Shown here: piece by piece, positions 1 to 14,510 of the stretch | Layout: each line of letters opens with the position of its first letter | Numbering within the stretch: the stretch's first letter is position 1 | DNA from: Ostrinia nubilalis | Lineage: Eukaryota > Arthropoda > Insecta > Lepidoptera > Crambidae | Direction of reading: 5' to 3' | DNA length: 64,000 nucleotides | Assembly (NCBI RefSeq): GCF_963855985.1 | Contig: NC_087092.1 | Coordinates: 682,001-746,000 of the forward strand | Program-made: the position numbers and the translations under genes | Notes under the pieces: model-generated | Databases searched by the model: none | Told to the model about the DNA's origin: nothing | Seen by the model: the letters and a program-made list of their open reading frames with translations, nothing else

Positions 1-707
1 AAATTTTATCGATTTTATTTCAAGTATTCAATTATTTCAATTACCAATTACTTTGATAATATTAATTTAAAATAAAATATAAACGAGGTTATATTCAACA
101 ATGTATTTTTTCTTCATTGAATGCAACAACACACTTTGCGAAGAAGTCTTTGAATTCAGCTTTATTATACAGACGAGTGTCACATAAAAAAGAGGCCTTT
201 TCGACTGGTTTACAATTTATTGTGCACTTTGTCTAGACCCACAGTATAATTTAAATTATAATTATTTCCTAAACAAGTAAAAAAGGGAAAATAAAATTTT
301 CTTTGATTAAGAAGATCCTATTTTGACGATCACATTACTGATCTCAATATATCAAACATAAGAGGGATTGATCTTAATAATTATACAAACGATCTTTAAA
401 AATCTAATAATCGTCTGTTGCAGTCAATGATGACATTTACAGAATTGCGATTAACGAGAGATTTTGTCGCATCACTAGTAGATCAACTGACATAGACTAA
501 AAATTCGTCAATGTCAGTTGGCCATATTTGTTTACATTTAGGGAAATTTCTAAAGAACTAAGGTATAGCTAGCTCTATGTCTTGCGTAAGCAGTCAATGT
601 TTTGCGCACGCAGGGAGAAAACTTGTTTTGTCATCAATCTCTACATTTTCTTAGATTGGTAATTAATTACAAAATATATGCTCTGATTGATATGTCTTAC
701 TCACAAC

Positions 708-2564
708 TAGGGCATGCATTATTCGTTCGATATTGGTATTCGAATATTTCGAATACTAAAATTTATGGTATTCGAATACTTCGAATAAAACGAATTTTTC
801 GAATACTGCTATTTTCAATATAATGTAAATTAAAAAAAAAAAACACTTTTTTGTCTATAATCATTTTAATAAGGATCAATTTGCTTAATACTATCATCTA
901 ACTTCAATATACATACTACTTAAAAAAAAGGCTGCTATCGAAGGTATTCGAAAAAATACTGTTCAAACGAATGAAGCCCCACATCGGTGATCTGATACCT
1001 GAACATCAATTTGGTTTCCGGGAAAGACACTCCACAACTGAACAGGTCCACAGAACCATAAACATCGTCTCTGAAGAACTAGAAAAGAAACGATACTGCT
1101 CAGCTGCGTTCTTGGACATAAGTCAAGCCTTCGACAAGGTCTGGCATAAAGGGCTCTTGTACAAACTTAAACAGAACCTTTCATGTCCGTTCTACGAAAT
1201 ACTTAGGTCGTATTTGAAAGACATATGCTTTGAAGTCAGATCTGGAGACTCTGGTTCTGCCCTATGCAATATAACGTCCAGTATACCCCAGGGTAGTGTC
1301 TTGGGGCCCGTGCTATACCTATTGTTTACCGCAGACCTGCCAACAACTGCAAATACATTCACAGGAACCTTTGCTGACGACAATGTAACAATGGCAACAC
1401 ATGACGATCCAGTGACGGCCTCACTCTCACTCAAATCTGTGCATATTCATGTAACCTTCACTCTCAGAAGAAACTCCTGCCCACCGGTTAAACTTAATGG
1501 TATCCAAATACCTCAGGCTAAGCCGCTGAGGACGTTAGGTATCTGGGCTTGCACTTGGACCGCAGACTAACCTGGAGAAAGCATATAATATGGACAAAGA
1601 GGAAGCAACTAGATGCCAAACTAAAAAACATGATGTGGCTTGTCGGAGTCCAGTCACAGCTGAACACCAGTAGTAAAATGATGGTCTACAAAACTGTTGA
1701 GTATTCGCCGCGTGACTGCGATCACCGGCATATTTATTATGTGCTTATACCAATAAACCTGAGTGCGCTCTAACCGGCCTTTCACTAAACACGTCCCTAT
1801 TCGCGTATATAACAAAAACAATCCTTAAACCTATCTGGACCTACGGGATACAGCTGTGGGGAACAGCTGCCAACTCCAATCTCGACATAATCGAGCACTT
1901 TTAGACAAAAGCCGTACGTTTGATTTACCAAATGCCGTGGTATATCAGCAACAGGCTCATCTATCAGGACTTGCCATTGCCCACAGTCAGTGAGGAAATA
2001 AAGAGCCACACACTCCGCTACAAGGATAAACTTTCAAATCATCCAAACTCATCAGTCCAACAACTCATGACCATTGAAGGCTTCCTATTCAGCAGACTGC
2101 AAAGAGCTAGTGTCAGGCAGGAGTGTCCTTAGTAGATTTTAGGACAGTTGAGAAACCGGATGCCCACTGAGGGCAACTGAGTCACTGGACTCCTGCTGAT
2201 TTACTACAAACAAGAAATCTCAGTACCACAGGAGATAACTATACCATAACACTAGCACCATTGGAAACCATATGCCTGGCACTTTAACCTTTTTCGCGAA
2301 TATTGGTTGGCACTTGAAGGGATATCTGCGATTGCGGGCACTTGTCCATTCATTTACCCTTACCGCTAACTTCTTGCCTGCAGTTTTAATAGTTTTAAGT
2401 TTTATTAATAAGTTTGCGGCCAGATATTTTTACAATTTTTTAATAGGAAAGGCGTATTCGTATTGTTCGAAAAGACCGAATAATTATATAGATGCTATTC
2501 GAATAATAAATGTGGCGAATATCCGAATAATATGGATATCCGGATATCCGAATTGCATGCCCTA
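708..2564. mobile_element. hAT-type non-autonomous element, split by a LINE
   Basis: The ends are TAGGGCATGCA and TGCATGCCCTA, flanked by the 8-bp direct repeat CTCACAAC (700-707 and 2565-2572). An 8-bp duplication with TAGGG-type termini is the hAT pattern. Both arms are rich in ATTCGAATA-like palindromes (720-830 and 2450-2550). No transposase is seen; the centre is occupied by a LINE fragment. Confidence 0.75.
962..2255 (+). pseudogene. Jockey-like LINE reverse transcriptase relic
   Basis: The open part 971-1570 encodes RT motifs: HQFGFRERHSTTEQ, FLDISQAFDKVWH, SSIPQGSVLGPVLY and the catalytic box as FADD. Downstream similarity continues in shifted frames (1549-1773, then 1860-2220 with the C-terminal TKAVRLIYQMPWYISNR part) and is broken by frameshifts and stops. 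There is no endonuclease domain to the left, so it is a 5'-truncated dead copy lying inside the hAT element. Confidence 0.85.
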
Positions 2565-2689
2565 CTCACAACTTGCTTGATTCTTATGTTATCTTAAGGC
2601 GTGGTCCCAAACCACGCCTTAGGTTCATTTCAATCTATAGATCTTTTGTGCATCCCCTTTCCGTATTCTTTATCTACCAACGATAAATT

Positions 2690-2971
2690 AATAAATAAAT
2701 AAATAAATCTTTGGACAATTTCACACAGCGCCAGCTAGCCCCAAAGTAAGCAACTTAATGCTTGTGTTATGGGTGCTAGCTTAACGGATATTATTACTTA
2801 TATGTATACTTTTTTTTTTTTTTTTTTTAAATACATACATATTATACATAGTAACACCCAGACCCGTCACAGAAATTAAAATTCATCACTTCAATTTCTG
2901 CCCGGCCGGGAATCGAACCCGGGACCTCTCGGCATAGTAGTCCGTTCTGAACCACTACACCAAACGGCCGA
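2690..2971 (-). mobile_element. tRNA-derived SINE
   Basis: Read on the minus strand, the head has a pol III A box (TGGTGTAGTGG) and B box (GGTTCGATTCC) in a tRNA-like fold with CCCGGGTTCGATTCCCGG, then a body and an (ATTT)n tail. A near-identical copy lies at 27526-27793. The acceptor stem does not pair properly, so it is not counted as a working tRNA gene. Confidence 0.85.
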
Positions 2972-3152
2972 CTTTTTTTTAAATTAACAATTAGACAAAT
3001 TGTTCCTGGATAAAAGGAGCACAGCCTTTCGGTGTCGGAACCCCAGAAGACCCTTATTCTAGTCAACGTATTTGCACACTTCTCTACCATGAGTAATACT
3101 GCCAGGCCCATGTAGCTTCGTGCCTCATGCTCACAATTGTCCCCGCCCGCAG

Positions 3153-6100
3153 CAACATCGACACGCGCATCCAGCAGGCCGAGCTGCAGTACAAGCTGGG
3201 CCGCGAGGAGCTGGAGCTGCTGACGCTGGGCGAGCAGGCGCGCGCGCTGGCGCAGCTTATCGACCACGCCGACGCCGCCGCCAAACGCAACGACACGCCC
3301 ACGCTCTACAGGTATGTACCTACTTACAATACTATTTAAAATTAACTTTCCCCCGGGACAAACTTGACCTTCATTGGTTGGGTTTTTGTGGCGGTCAAGC
3401 TGTAGATCCTGGCTACACAGGAGTTGCAGTGGTGGGAACGAGAGGTGGGAATAGTGAACAACATTCTTAGAACTAAGCTAAATAAACAACCACTTTTCCT
3501 ACAGAACTTATAATAAATTACGGGGCTAAAACAAAATGATTTATAACTCCTGTGTAGCCAGGATCTACAGCTTGATCATCAATAAAAATCCAACGAGTGA
3601 AACGAACCAATTTATTTATTGTTACTTGTAATTGTTAGACCAATCATATTTCTTGACATTCAATGATAACGAAGAACACTGGCGTTAAATTCATGAAATA
3701 TATTGAAAAAATACAATGAGGACGTAAAAGAGTTTAATTAAAATGAAATACATTATAATACAGTGGACGTCATTTGGCTGAAACGAAGACGACGACGACA
3801 TTATAATACTAGGTACAACATTCTATTCGCTACGACTTTAAATTACATTTAATTACAAAACAGATTCAGTAATTGCGCTTCCGTCTTCCATGCTCGTTAA
3901 CATGGGAACCCAATGCGAAGCGATTATTCGAGCTCTTAAATTTTACGGCCGTATTGAAAGTCGGCGTCGGCGCGGGCGCACGTCCACAAACAATCAGGGA
4001 CGTGTAAATGGTGCCGCGGAAAGGTGTACACACTGCACAGATTCAGCGGGACTTCTAATCTTGAAATACAACCAACTAAGCGACCATAATAACACTGCAT
4101 ATTACAGTAATTCATAGTATATGATCAATGGTATTCTAAAGCATTTTTTTATTTTATTATATTTATTTATTATATTATATTTTTATTTTATTTTATTTTA
4201 TTATACATTATTATTTTATTCGACATATTTTGCTAGACTGAGATAAGAAAAGCGTGATAGGTGCACAAAGAACCAAGGGAAGTTTTTTAGGAAATTGCTT
4301 ACCCAAGCACTTTCAGTTACAGAAAGAAGCAATAGAAGTAAGTTCCTCATGCAAAACATAAAACGGTACCAACTCTTTTGTGCGAGTACCTGTCAAATAC
4401 GTGGTCACTCTAACATAATAGCTTATTTAAGCGGAAAACCGTGAAGATGAAAGATAGAAGCGCACAAATCGTCCGTAATTGTTTCAATTATTGCGTCACC
4501 CTATTGTCCGGGGGGCGGGCGGCTTTCTACCGCCCAATCTATGGGAACATCTCATCTGCCAATAGTAGAAAGTGGAGCATGCCAATTTTGATATTTGCAC
4601 GTACACGATCGATGCGAAACAGTAACACCTCGCCGATGAAGATGGCTCAACTCTTTGAACTGTTGCTAATAGTGGTACGAGAAAGTTGTCAAAATCAGCA
4701 GAGCGTGTCACACAAGCAAAGATATTATTCTGATATATTTATACAAGATATCCAATTAACGAAGACTTAATAATAAACCTCATGATAGATTTTCTTTTAT
4801 ATTTACAAGTTTACCCTCATTACTTCTAGCGTTAAAACATCTGTGAAATATCATAAGTAACGCGCTAATTATGACGATAGAAGAAAACTTGTCTAGTTTA
4901 AAAAGTTTCTCACAGTTCAGGAGAAATGTTGCTTACTTCATCTGCCGCAATATATTACTTCAATCAAGGGTTTTTGTATAATAATTATGTTAGTTATGCG
5001 GAGAAGAAGTAGCAATAAGAACGGAACCAATTAGCCGGGGCCTGAACGTTGTATGAGCAAAAAGCTGAGCCTGAATAGTTGCGCGCGCGCAGACAATGAG
5101 TCGTTAATCTATTATCGATACACTCGGCACCGGAAACATCCGTGATTTCCGCCAATCTCACCCATGTCTATATCTCTTTATTACAGACATTTTCAGAGGT
5201 AAGTATTCGTTTTCAGTCTTTTCATAAACTCAGTCATTTGTTAATAAAGACACGCCGTGTGATATAATTATTTGCGCTCTAGAAAATATAGGCGGACGGT
5301 ATCTTTTGTATCCATCGGAATCTTGTATTTGTTTTAATACATTCGTTCTAATTGCTCTACCAGTATCGTCATTGTAAACTGTAAAATTAGCCATTTAGCC
5401 TCCTCTACAAATCTCTATAAATTACTTGGGATAGATAATATTATTCCCCAAAACTATTTTGGCCTGAACTGTCTTTAGGAATGTGAATGAACTTTATTAT
5501 GTATCGATAATGCGCTTGACTATACCAAAAGCTAATATATTCTACCCGCAAGTTCCCACGGGGCGCGGTGGCGTGTAAAAAGGGGAGGCGAGGTTTGAGG
5601 TCTGCGGCCTCCATGCCGGATCATCGATCATGGCTCCGCATGCAACACTGACCTATTTCAAACATATATGTTTTCATCAACACCAGTATGATTGGACATA
5701 GAGATCTCTCTAAAGATCACGCCATCATGGCTGTTTGCTTATCACTTCATTAACTTCGAGGGTTCATAATCACAACCTATATTAGAAAGTAGAGTCAGAG
5801 TAGGTATCTTAAAATTGTTAATATTTGAATACTTATAAACCACCGCAACTAGCTCGGGCGACATATCGAACAGAAAAACTTATTGTAACAAAATCAATTT
5901 GAACCATGAACACCATATATAGATTTCAATGAATGTGCTTAAGAGCTTATTGAATAGATTTTATCTTAGTGAATCATGATCCATTTTACATATTCCTGAT
6001 AGAAATGCAGCATTCCTGCCTATTAAAGGTTTTAAACTCATATATCAGCAAAAAAAACGAGCTTTCCCGTGAAAAACGACGGCCATTACCGTAACGACTT

Positions 6101-9100
6101 CATTGTGCGAGGGCCGGCGCAGGCGCATAGTTCTTTGGTAATATATTGGGCTCTAAACGGAGGTTACGTGAACTTTCTTTGTTGTTGTGTATTATGATGA
6201 TAGTGAAGACAATAATGGTGTGATGTTATTATTCAATTTATTACTTTTGCTTGGATTACCGTAGTCCTACATCACGTCATAACAATATGTATCATAAAGC
6301 CTCGATTCTCGCAGGTTTTTTAAGTCTAATTTAGTTAAAATTTAGGGTGTTATCAGGACCAGCAGATATCTCAGCATAAATGCATGCACATTGCACAAAT
6401 GCAACCTAAAGGTTATTCATAATTTTAACAGCTAAGGTAAGTGCCCCCTACTTCGGTATATTAAGGCACTTACGACTTTAACATTTTATTAAAAAATAAC
6501 CAAGCATGATATCAGTATGAAAGCTTTTGTATGCTAAACTATGGTCTTTCGACAGTAACTTAATACATAAATTATAGTTATATAGTTTGAACTTTTTTTA
6601 ATATTAATTGTTCTGTGGACCTCTTGTTTGGATCCTGTTTCGTGATAAAATTTTGCTCTGATTCTAAGTTCGTGAACTCATGTCCCCTATTTCGGGATAA
6701 GGTTTTATGGATCGAGTTAGGATATTTTAATAATGATTAAGGGTTTAATAAATTTAAAAACGAAAATATAGCCCCCCCCCCCCCCCCCCCCTTCGTACCC
6801 ATGAAATTTTGATTTGTTATTTCTGACGATAAGTATGTGAAAATATTTATACAAGCCATTAGAAATGTGTGGGGGGAGGGGCTGCCCCCCCCCCCCCCCC
6901 TTCCCTCTAATCCCATCTCTGGAGCTGCTTCAAGTGAGGGTAGCCCCCCCTGAAAATAACCCCAGATACGCCAATGATTCATAATAAACAATAAGTCATT
7001 AATACATTTTTTAGGTAGGTCAGTATTAAAAAAAATAAAAAATATGTCGATTTCTTTGATGGTATGTATCATAAAAGTACCTAACACTATACATTTATAT
7101 ATCACGAACTTGGAAAAAAGTAACATTATTACGGTTTCTTGTTTCGTGATATTGATTATTCCAAATTCCCCAAGTAAAATTCATGGATTTTTGTCAAATT
7201 GTGTCAATTAACTATTATCTATCCCATATATTACACAAATAAACAAAGATAAATAAAACAAATCGAATTAAAACCAAAATTGCATTGGTAGTACTTATGC
7301 TAATTTATCTTAAAATTGGTCATTTATGTGAACTTCAAACTCGTGTCATATAAATTCTAGTGAACGAAACATATACCGAATTTAGGTCATGAGAAACTTA
7401 AATAAATGCATTATTTGTTTCATAACTTACATTTAAATTATCATAAATAATTATTTAAAAACCAAGCATCAAAATGTTATCCATAATATCCTTGATTCGG
7501 TAGTGTCACGAAATAGGGGACACCCGAAAAATAATATGTACGCTATTTCGTGAGTCAATTAATCGCAATTTTAAAGGAATTCTACGTTTTCTTATAACTT
7601 TTTTCTAAGCCAAATCAATTGTCAAGGAACACATGAAACCACTATTACAAGTTTTATTCAAATGGGCGTTCCTTCGCCTTTCTATAAGCTTAAGAAGTTG
7701 GAGCGCTAACCTTAGGGTGAGAGCAACCTTTGCACGCCGCACGGCTGTTTTTGGCTCTCTGAGAGTTTGAAGCTTTGTATTGCTCTCATTTTTGGCGCCA
7801 CAATGTTGGTACTTGGTTTTTTAGATAGCTTAAATAATAGAGTTTTTGTAGTAATGAAGAATTTTTATAAATAATATTCCATTTGCTTATTATTTGAGAT
7901 AGAAAAAAAACTTACGAACTTACGTACTATCACGAACTAGTAGCCGTTTACCTTAAGTACCAAAATGCAGTTATACCAAAATAATTTTCCGTATTTCCAC
8001 AGCTGTAATTTTTATAATTTCACTTCCATCCTCATTGAATGTCTTCAGTCTTCCTTGGAACCTTCCTAAACAGTTACTACATCAAATGCCCGTCCGTATC
8101 GGCCGTAACGGTCGCCGCGCCCTGCGGCCAGACGCTATCCCAGATACTCGCAATGCCCGTAACATAGTCTAAGAATACTATCATTTCTTATACTGATAAT
8201 AACCTGAATAATGTCTTCTTCCATTTATATACTTGTAGTTACTAACTATATCCCGTTGCTTCTACTCGTAAAGTCTCTATAATATGGTTTACGTCACCTC
8301 GGTATTAATATCACATTAGACGTGTGAAAGTGTGATACTCGCTTTTTATTGACGGTTTATACTGATATCTGATATGAATTTCACTAAAGGGCCGTAAAAT
8401 ACAACGGGCTTTCCATATTTAACTACCACGTCTTTAGAAAATGCCTAAAATTCAGTGACGTATTTTAGAATACAAATTCATGTAAATACGCTTTTTGACA
8501 CCAGAAGGTTTCCTTTCAATCTATCATTGTAAGGTGTTTTAATATACCTTACGTAGCTTGTGGAAATGTGTGAGATTAACAATGAAGCCGGTTAATGATC
8601 CCAAAACATTAGCAATTGCTCACCAAATATTTACCTAACAGATTGGTCGCCGAGTCGGCAAACCACTATTGAGTTTGAACTACATGTGGGAGTTAACAAA
8701 TCGAGGTATTCCCATAGCTGTGGTCGAAATAGCTACATTATTGCTGACAGGCTGTATTGTGCAATGCTTAATTACTTTATGGTTCAACGCACGTTCTCTG
8801 CTGTTACACCATAGCTGAATCTATTAACATAATTTAAGAAATCATGTTAACTCTTTGGGTAATCTCCCAACATTGCGATCGAAATTGTATCTAAAGATTC
8901 GGATGAGATTATGAAATATTTCAGTATAAAAATATAGGTTCTTGATTTATGGTTACATACGAGTAGAAGCCGAGGCGTCTGCATGTTCAAGATACGGCAT
9001 TCCCTATTGCTTTGCTGAAAATCAAGCTAGCAGTATCAAGAAGTTGAATTTTAATTAGATTTAATATTTTTACAACAACTTAATAATAATTATTAAGACT

Positions 9101-12100
9101 GATAAGACACCTAGATGCCAAAGCCCAGTGAATGGGAAAGTGGGAAAGTTAAGGTAGTAAAATTGATGACTACTCAAAGGTGAATTAATTAGTTAAATTA
9201 TATTATTTTCATATAAGTATTAGTTGCGAGTAAAATAATCAATTTTTTACATGATTACTAAAGCCATGTGACCAATTTTGAGACTAAATGAGAGGTCAAA
9301 CAATTCAAAGCTACGCATAATAAATACCTAACAAAATAGTATGCTGTTCTGCGACCAACAATGCTTTAAAGAAAGCTATGTTATTAATAGTAATAATAAC
9401 CTCACAGCAGACTACTCTATCGGACGTAATCTTTATTATTATCCATTATACTGCATAATACGAGTTTACGGATTTTAGCTTCGCGTCTGTGGGAAGCGCC
9501 TGCGCTGTAATATAAAAAGTAAAACCACGATTTATAGTGAAAGTGCGAATATTAAGTGCCGTACTCTACTTACGAGTTGGTTAACATAGGGCTGCTAGTA
9601 CTGACTTAGATTTTCATTCGTAATATATCGTAAGCCAACAAAACCCTACGTTCAACAATCCCACTTCAGTCAAATGACAATACATATACAGACATCATTG
9701 TAGCATTTCACGAAGGCGAGTGAACTTTACACATGAATTGCAAAAAATATACTCGTACGTGTGTCTGTAATAGTATTATGCTTCACCTACTGCCAGAGGT
9801 ATTAACCATACTATTTAATGCGTAATAACTCACTTTATCTTATTTACTAAATTACATACCCGCAATTATAATAATAATAACAGGCATCCCTAACGCAGAT
9901 CAGTGCCTTCAGGCCTGGTACAGTCGCACGCGCAGCGTAAGTGGTCACAAGCCGACTTTCGTTGCGGTCTGCGGCTGCGTGCGCGCCGGTGCGAACTGCG
10001 CCGAACATTATGTCACGATAGGCCTACGAGTATAACTGTATATTACTGATTATGTATGCAATAACAACCTTGGTGACGGACTATCATTTCCCATAGTCGT
10101 CAGTTATTTTCCTCATTTCGAGTGTCTGGCGCACTTTTATTCAGCTTTGCCAGCTCCAAATCTTTATACACTTTCCCTAAATTGGGGCACAGTGGCGGCG
10201 TAAGGCGTAGGCGACGTGGGCCACCGCCTACGGCCTCGCGGAACAAGGGGCCTCGCGCATCAAAAATTTTGCTCACATGTCAAATTCAACTTTTAAATAC
10301 TATTAAATACTAGCTTTTGCCCGCGGTTTCACCCGCGTGAAATTTAGTAGGTATGTCACAGATCGTCATAAATTATAGCCTATATGTTAATCTGGGTTAT
10401 AAACCGTAATACTGTAAAGTTTCAACAAAATCCGTTCAGTAGTTTTTGCGTGAAAAAGTAACAAACATCCAGACATCCAAACATCCAGACATCATGACAT
10501 CCAAACTTTCGCATTTATAATATTAGTAGGATAAATTATTGATAGCTAAACAATGTAGTTAAAAAATTTTTTTCCAAACAAATTCAGCCATAAACAGACA
10601 CAAAATTAAGCAACAACACGGTTTTAAGTGACAAACATTATTCTTTGGCGCAAAATTCCTTTAAAAATAATAACTGAATCAAGAAATCAGAAACTGTCAA
10701 TGAATAGACCATTGACCCGTTTTTTTTATTATTTCATAAAATCCGTCTTCAGGTCGCCACAGAACAAGGCCTCGCGAAATCTGTCTTGCCCACATCAAAT
10801 TTAGGTCTTGCCCCGCCACTGTTGGGGCACTAGGGTCACAAATTGAAAATCTTTCTTTTCGGTCATCTACCGCTTGCCGGACGTCTCCTGTGAACTGGGC
10901 TGGTCATTATATCCAAATTCTTGAGGCCTATGTTATGTCGTTATGACAAATTACCTAAATTAGGGTAATCTTGTTGAGAAGTAAGAGAAAGTGTCGTAAA
11001 TTCTGTAGTTTACTATCGTGTATGCGGCCTCAAAATTCGAGGGATATCGTTGGTAATAATAGCTCGTTGATATTCTAAGAGATATTAATTGAAAAAGTGA
11101 ATACAAAAAATGTGTATAGGTAATCGAAACCCATAAAAGTATTCTATTGCAAATAGCGATAAACTAAACATCTAATACATGGTTGCGAAGGAGCTTGCCT
11201 GATCACAATAGCTCATGGATATTCAGTGGCTGTTTATATTACTGGGGACAAATCCCCGCCTTTTTCGCTGACTGGAAAAACTTAGCACTCCTTGTTGGGA
11301 AGCACTGGCAACTCCGCCGCCATCTTGGCTAATATTTATTTATCAGCATCGATTATATTGAAAAACGACATCGCCTTTGATGTCAGCCGAGACTAATGTT
11401 TATAACTTTGTCTCGGTCGGATACAATAAGCTCTTTGCATTATTCAGTAAAACGTATTAAATGCGCGTTTTCTGCACTGATTTGAGGGTTTAGTACGAAA
11501 TATGATCATTACTGTCTTTTCCAAACCTAGTAAAATTTCGGTAGACTAGGCGCCTATTTGCATAATTACATGCCAATTTGTGTAGGCTTACCTATCCATC
11601 ACACATTCAATGAATGTAGCTTAGAGAATTACCAGTATTTTAGAGGAATAGCGTGTTCCATATTCGTACCCAAGACAACCTTTGACTGTATTAAATTTGT
11701 ATTAATAGAATAATATGCTAAACTTGTCTGGTACTTGTGTGTACTTATAATTATGTGGCAAGCGACACGTATTGGAATAAGTACATAAAGAGAAAACGGT
11801 TCCCGATAAAGATGTTGATTTATTCGGCCTGATAGAAGGCGATTGCAGCTGCCGCGGGCTTAGAGGGCGTGGATCCGATGCAATTGATATGACCACGTTC
11901 TGCTGCAATGCAATATTCTTGTTTAATTTTATGAGATAAACAAACAAAAGATGTTGCTAAGTAATCGAAGAATAACATGTTTTTGAAGGTTATCACAAAT
12001 TATAGAGAATCGGAGAATTTTGATTCAAAAGTAGCACAGCACGGTGACGGTGATGGAGCATAGATTTTTTCCATCATGTGATAACTAAAATTGATTGTAA

Positions 12101-14469
12101 ATAAGTCTACTTAGTAGTAAATATCATAAAATTTGACAAAAAATATTTGTTATTACTTTACAAAAATAACAAACTGGGGTAGTGTTAAAGGTAGAGTCAC
12201 TTTTAAATTCATAGACTGTTTCATACAAATTCCAAAATAATAGTGAGGTGAGATTCAGCAAGATTAAGATTATATCTATGTAAAAGGCAATTTATGAATA
12301 TGCATCATACAAAATCTTCGTGCGAGATTGGTTGCGCACTCAGAATACAGAACAAACCAGAAGGAGTGTTCGATAACATTTCTACGCGGCAACTTGTGTC
12401 CAAAATACTTCCCCTCCCGCGCCCCTCTACCCCCTTTAGTGTTACTAGCGCCGTGTGACACCCCCATTTTTGGGGTAAATTATGTAATTTTTTAAAGAGA
12501 TGTTAAACAAGTAAGAAATAAGTAAGTGAAATAAGCACACACAGCCACAGTGTTAACTATCCATTTCCGTTTTTGCTCTCGCTCTTATCAAATGGTGATT
12601 CTTTGCGATAGAACGAGACGACATGACTGGCCATAGGCATAGATAGTACCTACCTACCTATGAATTTAATTTTTACTCCGAAGTAACTAAGTATCTACAC
12701 TTAGTTACTTCGGAGTAAAAATTAAATTGAATAATCATCTGATTATTTATTTCTATTAAATAGTGTAATATACTATATGTAGGTATAATATGTTATTTAA
12801 AAGTCAATTACAAAAGTCGAATATAAATTTTAGAATGCCAAGTAAAACAAAAAAGAAACTTAAGGTTCTTTATTATGTAAACATATCGACAACAAAACAT
12901 TTGTTTACGGCGCAGAAGTGCTTTTAGTTTAACTTTTCTTGGAGTCAAAAACAGAATCCAAATCAAAAACATCACCAATACTTGAATTTGATTGCGAGGC
13001 AACTCTGGCTGTGTATCCTGAAAGAAAATCAGAGTAAGTATGTAAGCAATAATTAATTACTTAAAATTATTATTAAATATGTATATGTTACGGTCAAAGT
13101 GATAAATGTGAAAATTATGAATAATCGCCGGTTATTATGAATAATTACCGCATGATTTGGTGAATGTGATTAATATGAGGTCATTTATGTGTGTATAAAA
13201 CTAAATAGGCCGCTTAGGGGTGGCCCAAGGGCCACCCCCGCCGCACCTTAACCTATTTTTTCACTTTAAATCAAAACATTATGTTATAGGCATTATGGAA
13301 AAGTAATATTATGCAAGAAACATTCCAAACTCATTATGCCAAATTATAATAATATATGATATCAAAACGTTCTAAAGTTTAGCTGTACACGAGCACGTAC
13401 ACAAGATGTTGTTCTCTTTTATGAAATTTGTTAGTACTATGGTTGAATTATTAAATAATCACTGTTAAATGTGATTAATTTATCACTTTCACCGCGACTG
13501 TCGGTAATTATTCATAATAACCGGTTATTATTAATAATTTTCAATTTATCACATTAACCGTAACATATACAAATATTGCTGCTGCTGATCTGTTGATACC
13601 AATGCCTTACTTTTGAATAAATGGGAAAGTATGAAATTCACGATAGTAATTTATTATCTCCTCATTATTAGGGAGTAATAAATTAGTTCAATATATTGAA
13701 ATCAAATCAAAATCAAAAATATTTATTCAGTTTAGACCACAAGTGGCACTTATAATTTAATTAATCAGGTTGTCATGTCATGGATGAAATTACACTAAAA
13801 ACTAATTAAAACAAAAAGGATGGGGAAAATATTCCATTATTCAGTGGTAACGCTAACAAAATTAACGCGTGAATTTTTTATAGACAAATGTAATTCAATA
13901 TAAAAAGTAGGGTAAAATATTCCGTTGACCTGTGGCAACACTTACAAAATACAACCGTGATTTTTTTTGAAAATTATTATTTAACTAGCGGCCGCCCGCG
14001 ACTTCGTACGCGTGGATCCCGTTTTACCCCCTTCATCTATCTTACGCGGTTTAGATTTTTTCATACAAATGTTTTTTCCCGCTAACTCCCGTTCCCGTGA
14101 GAATTTTGCAATATCCTGTTGTAACTAAGCTTTAAATTTACTAAGGTACCTGCATGCCAAATTTCAAGCGTCTATCTTACGTGGCTTAGATTTTTTCATA
14201 CAAATGTTTTTTCTCGCTAATTCCCGTTCCCGTAGGAATTTTGCAATATCATGTTATAACTAAGCTTTAAGTTTACTAAGGTACCTGCTTGCCAAATTTT
14301 AAGCGTCTAACTTAAGCGGTTTAGATTTTTCATACAAAAGGATTTTCCCGCTAATGCCCGTTCCCGTGGGAATTCCTAAGTATCCTATAACCTGCCCAGG
14401 AGTATGAAGAATAATTGTACCAAGTTTCGTTAAAATCCGTCGAGTAGTTTTTGTTTCTATAAGGAACAT

Positions 14470-14510
<41 letters not shown>

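Noticed and set aside
2894..2971. A tRNA gene on the minus strand
   Set aside because: Has good A and B boxes and a T-arm, but the acceptor stem does not pair, and it is part of a dispersed SINE with a near-identical copy at 27526-27793.
4441..4770. 109-aa open frame in the PDZ gene intron
   Set aside because: No recognisable domain, atypical composition and no splice or start context; consistent with chance.
6737..7126. 129-aa minus-strand ORF with Gly runs
   Set aside because: The Gly runs come from poly-C tracts in a decayed repeat.
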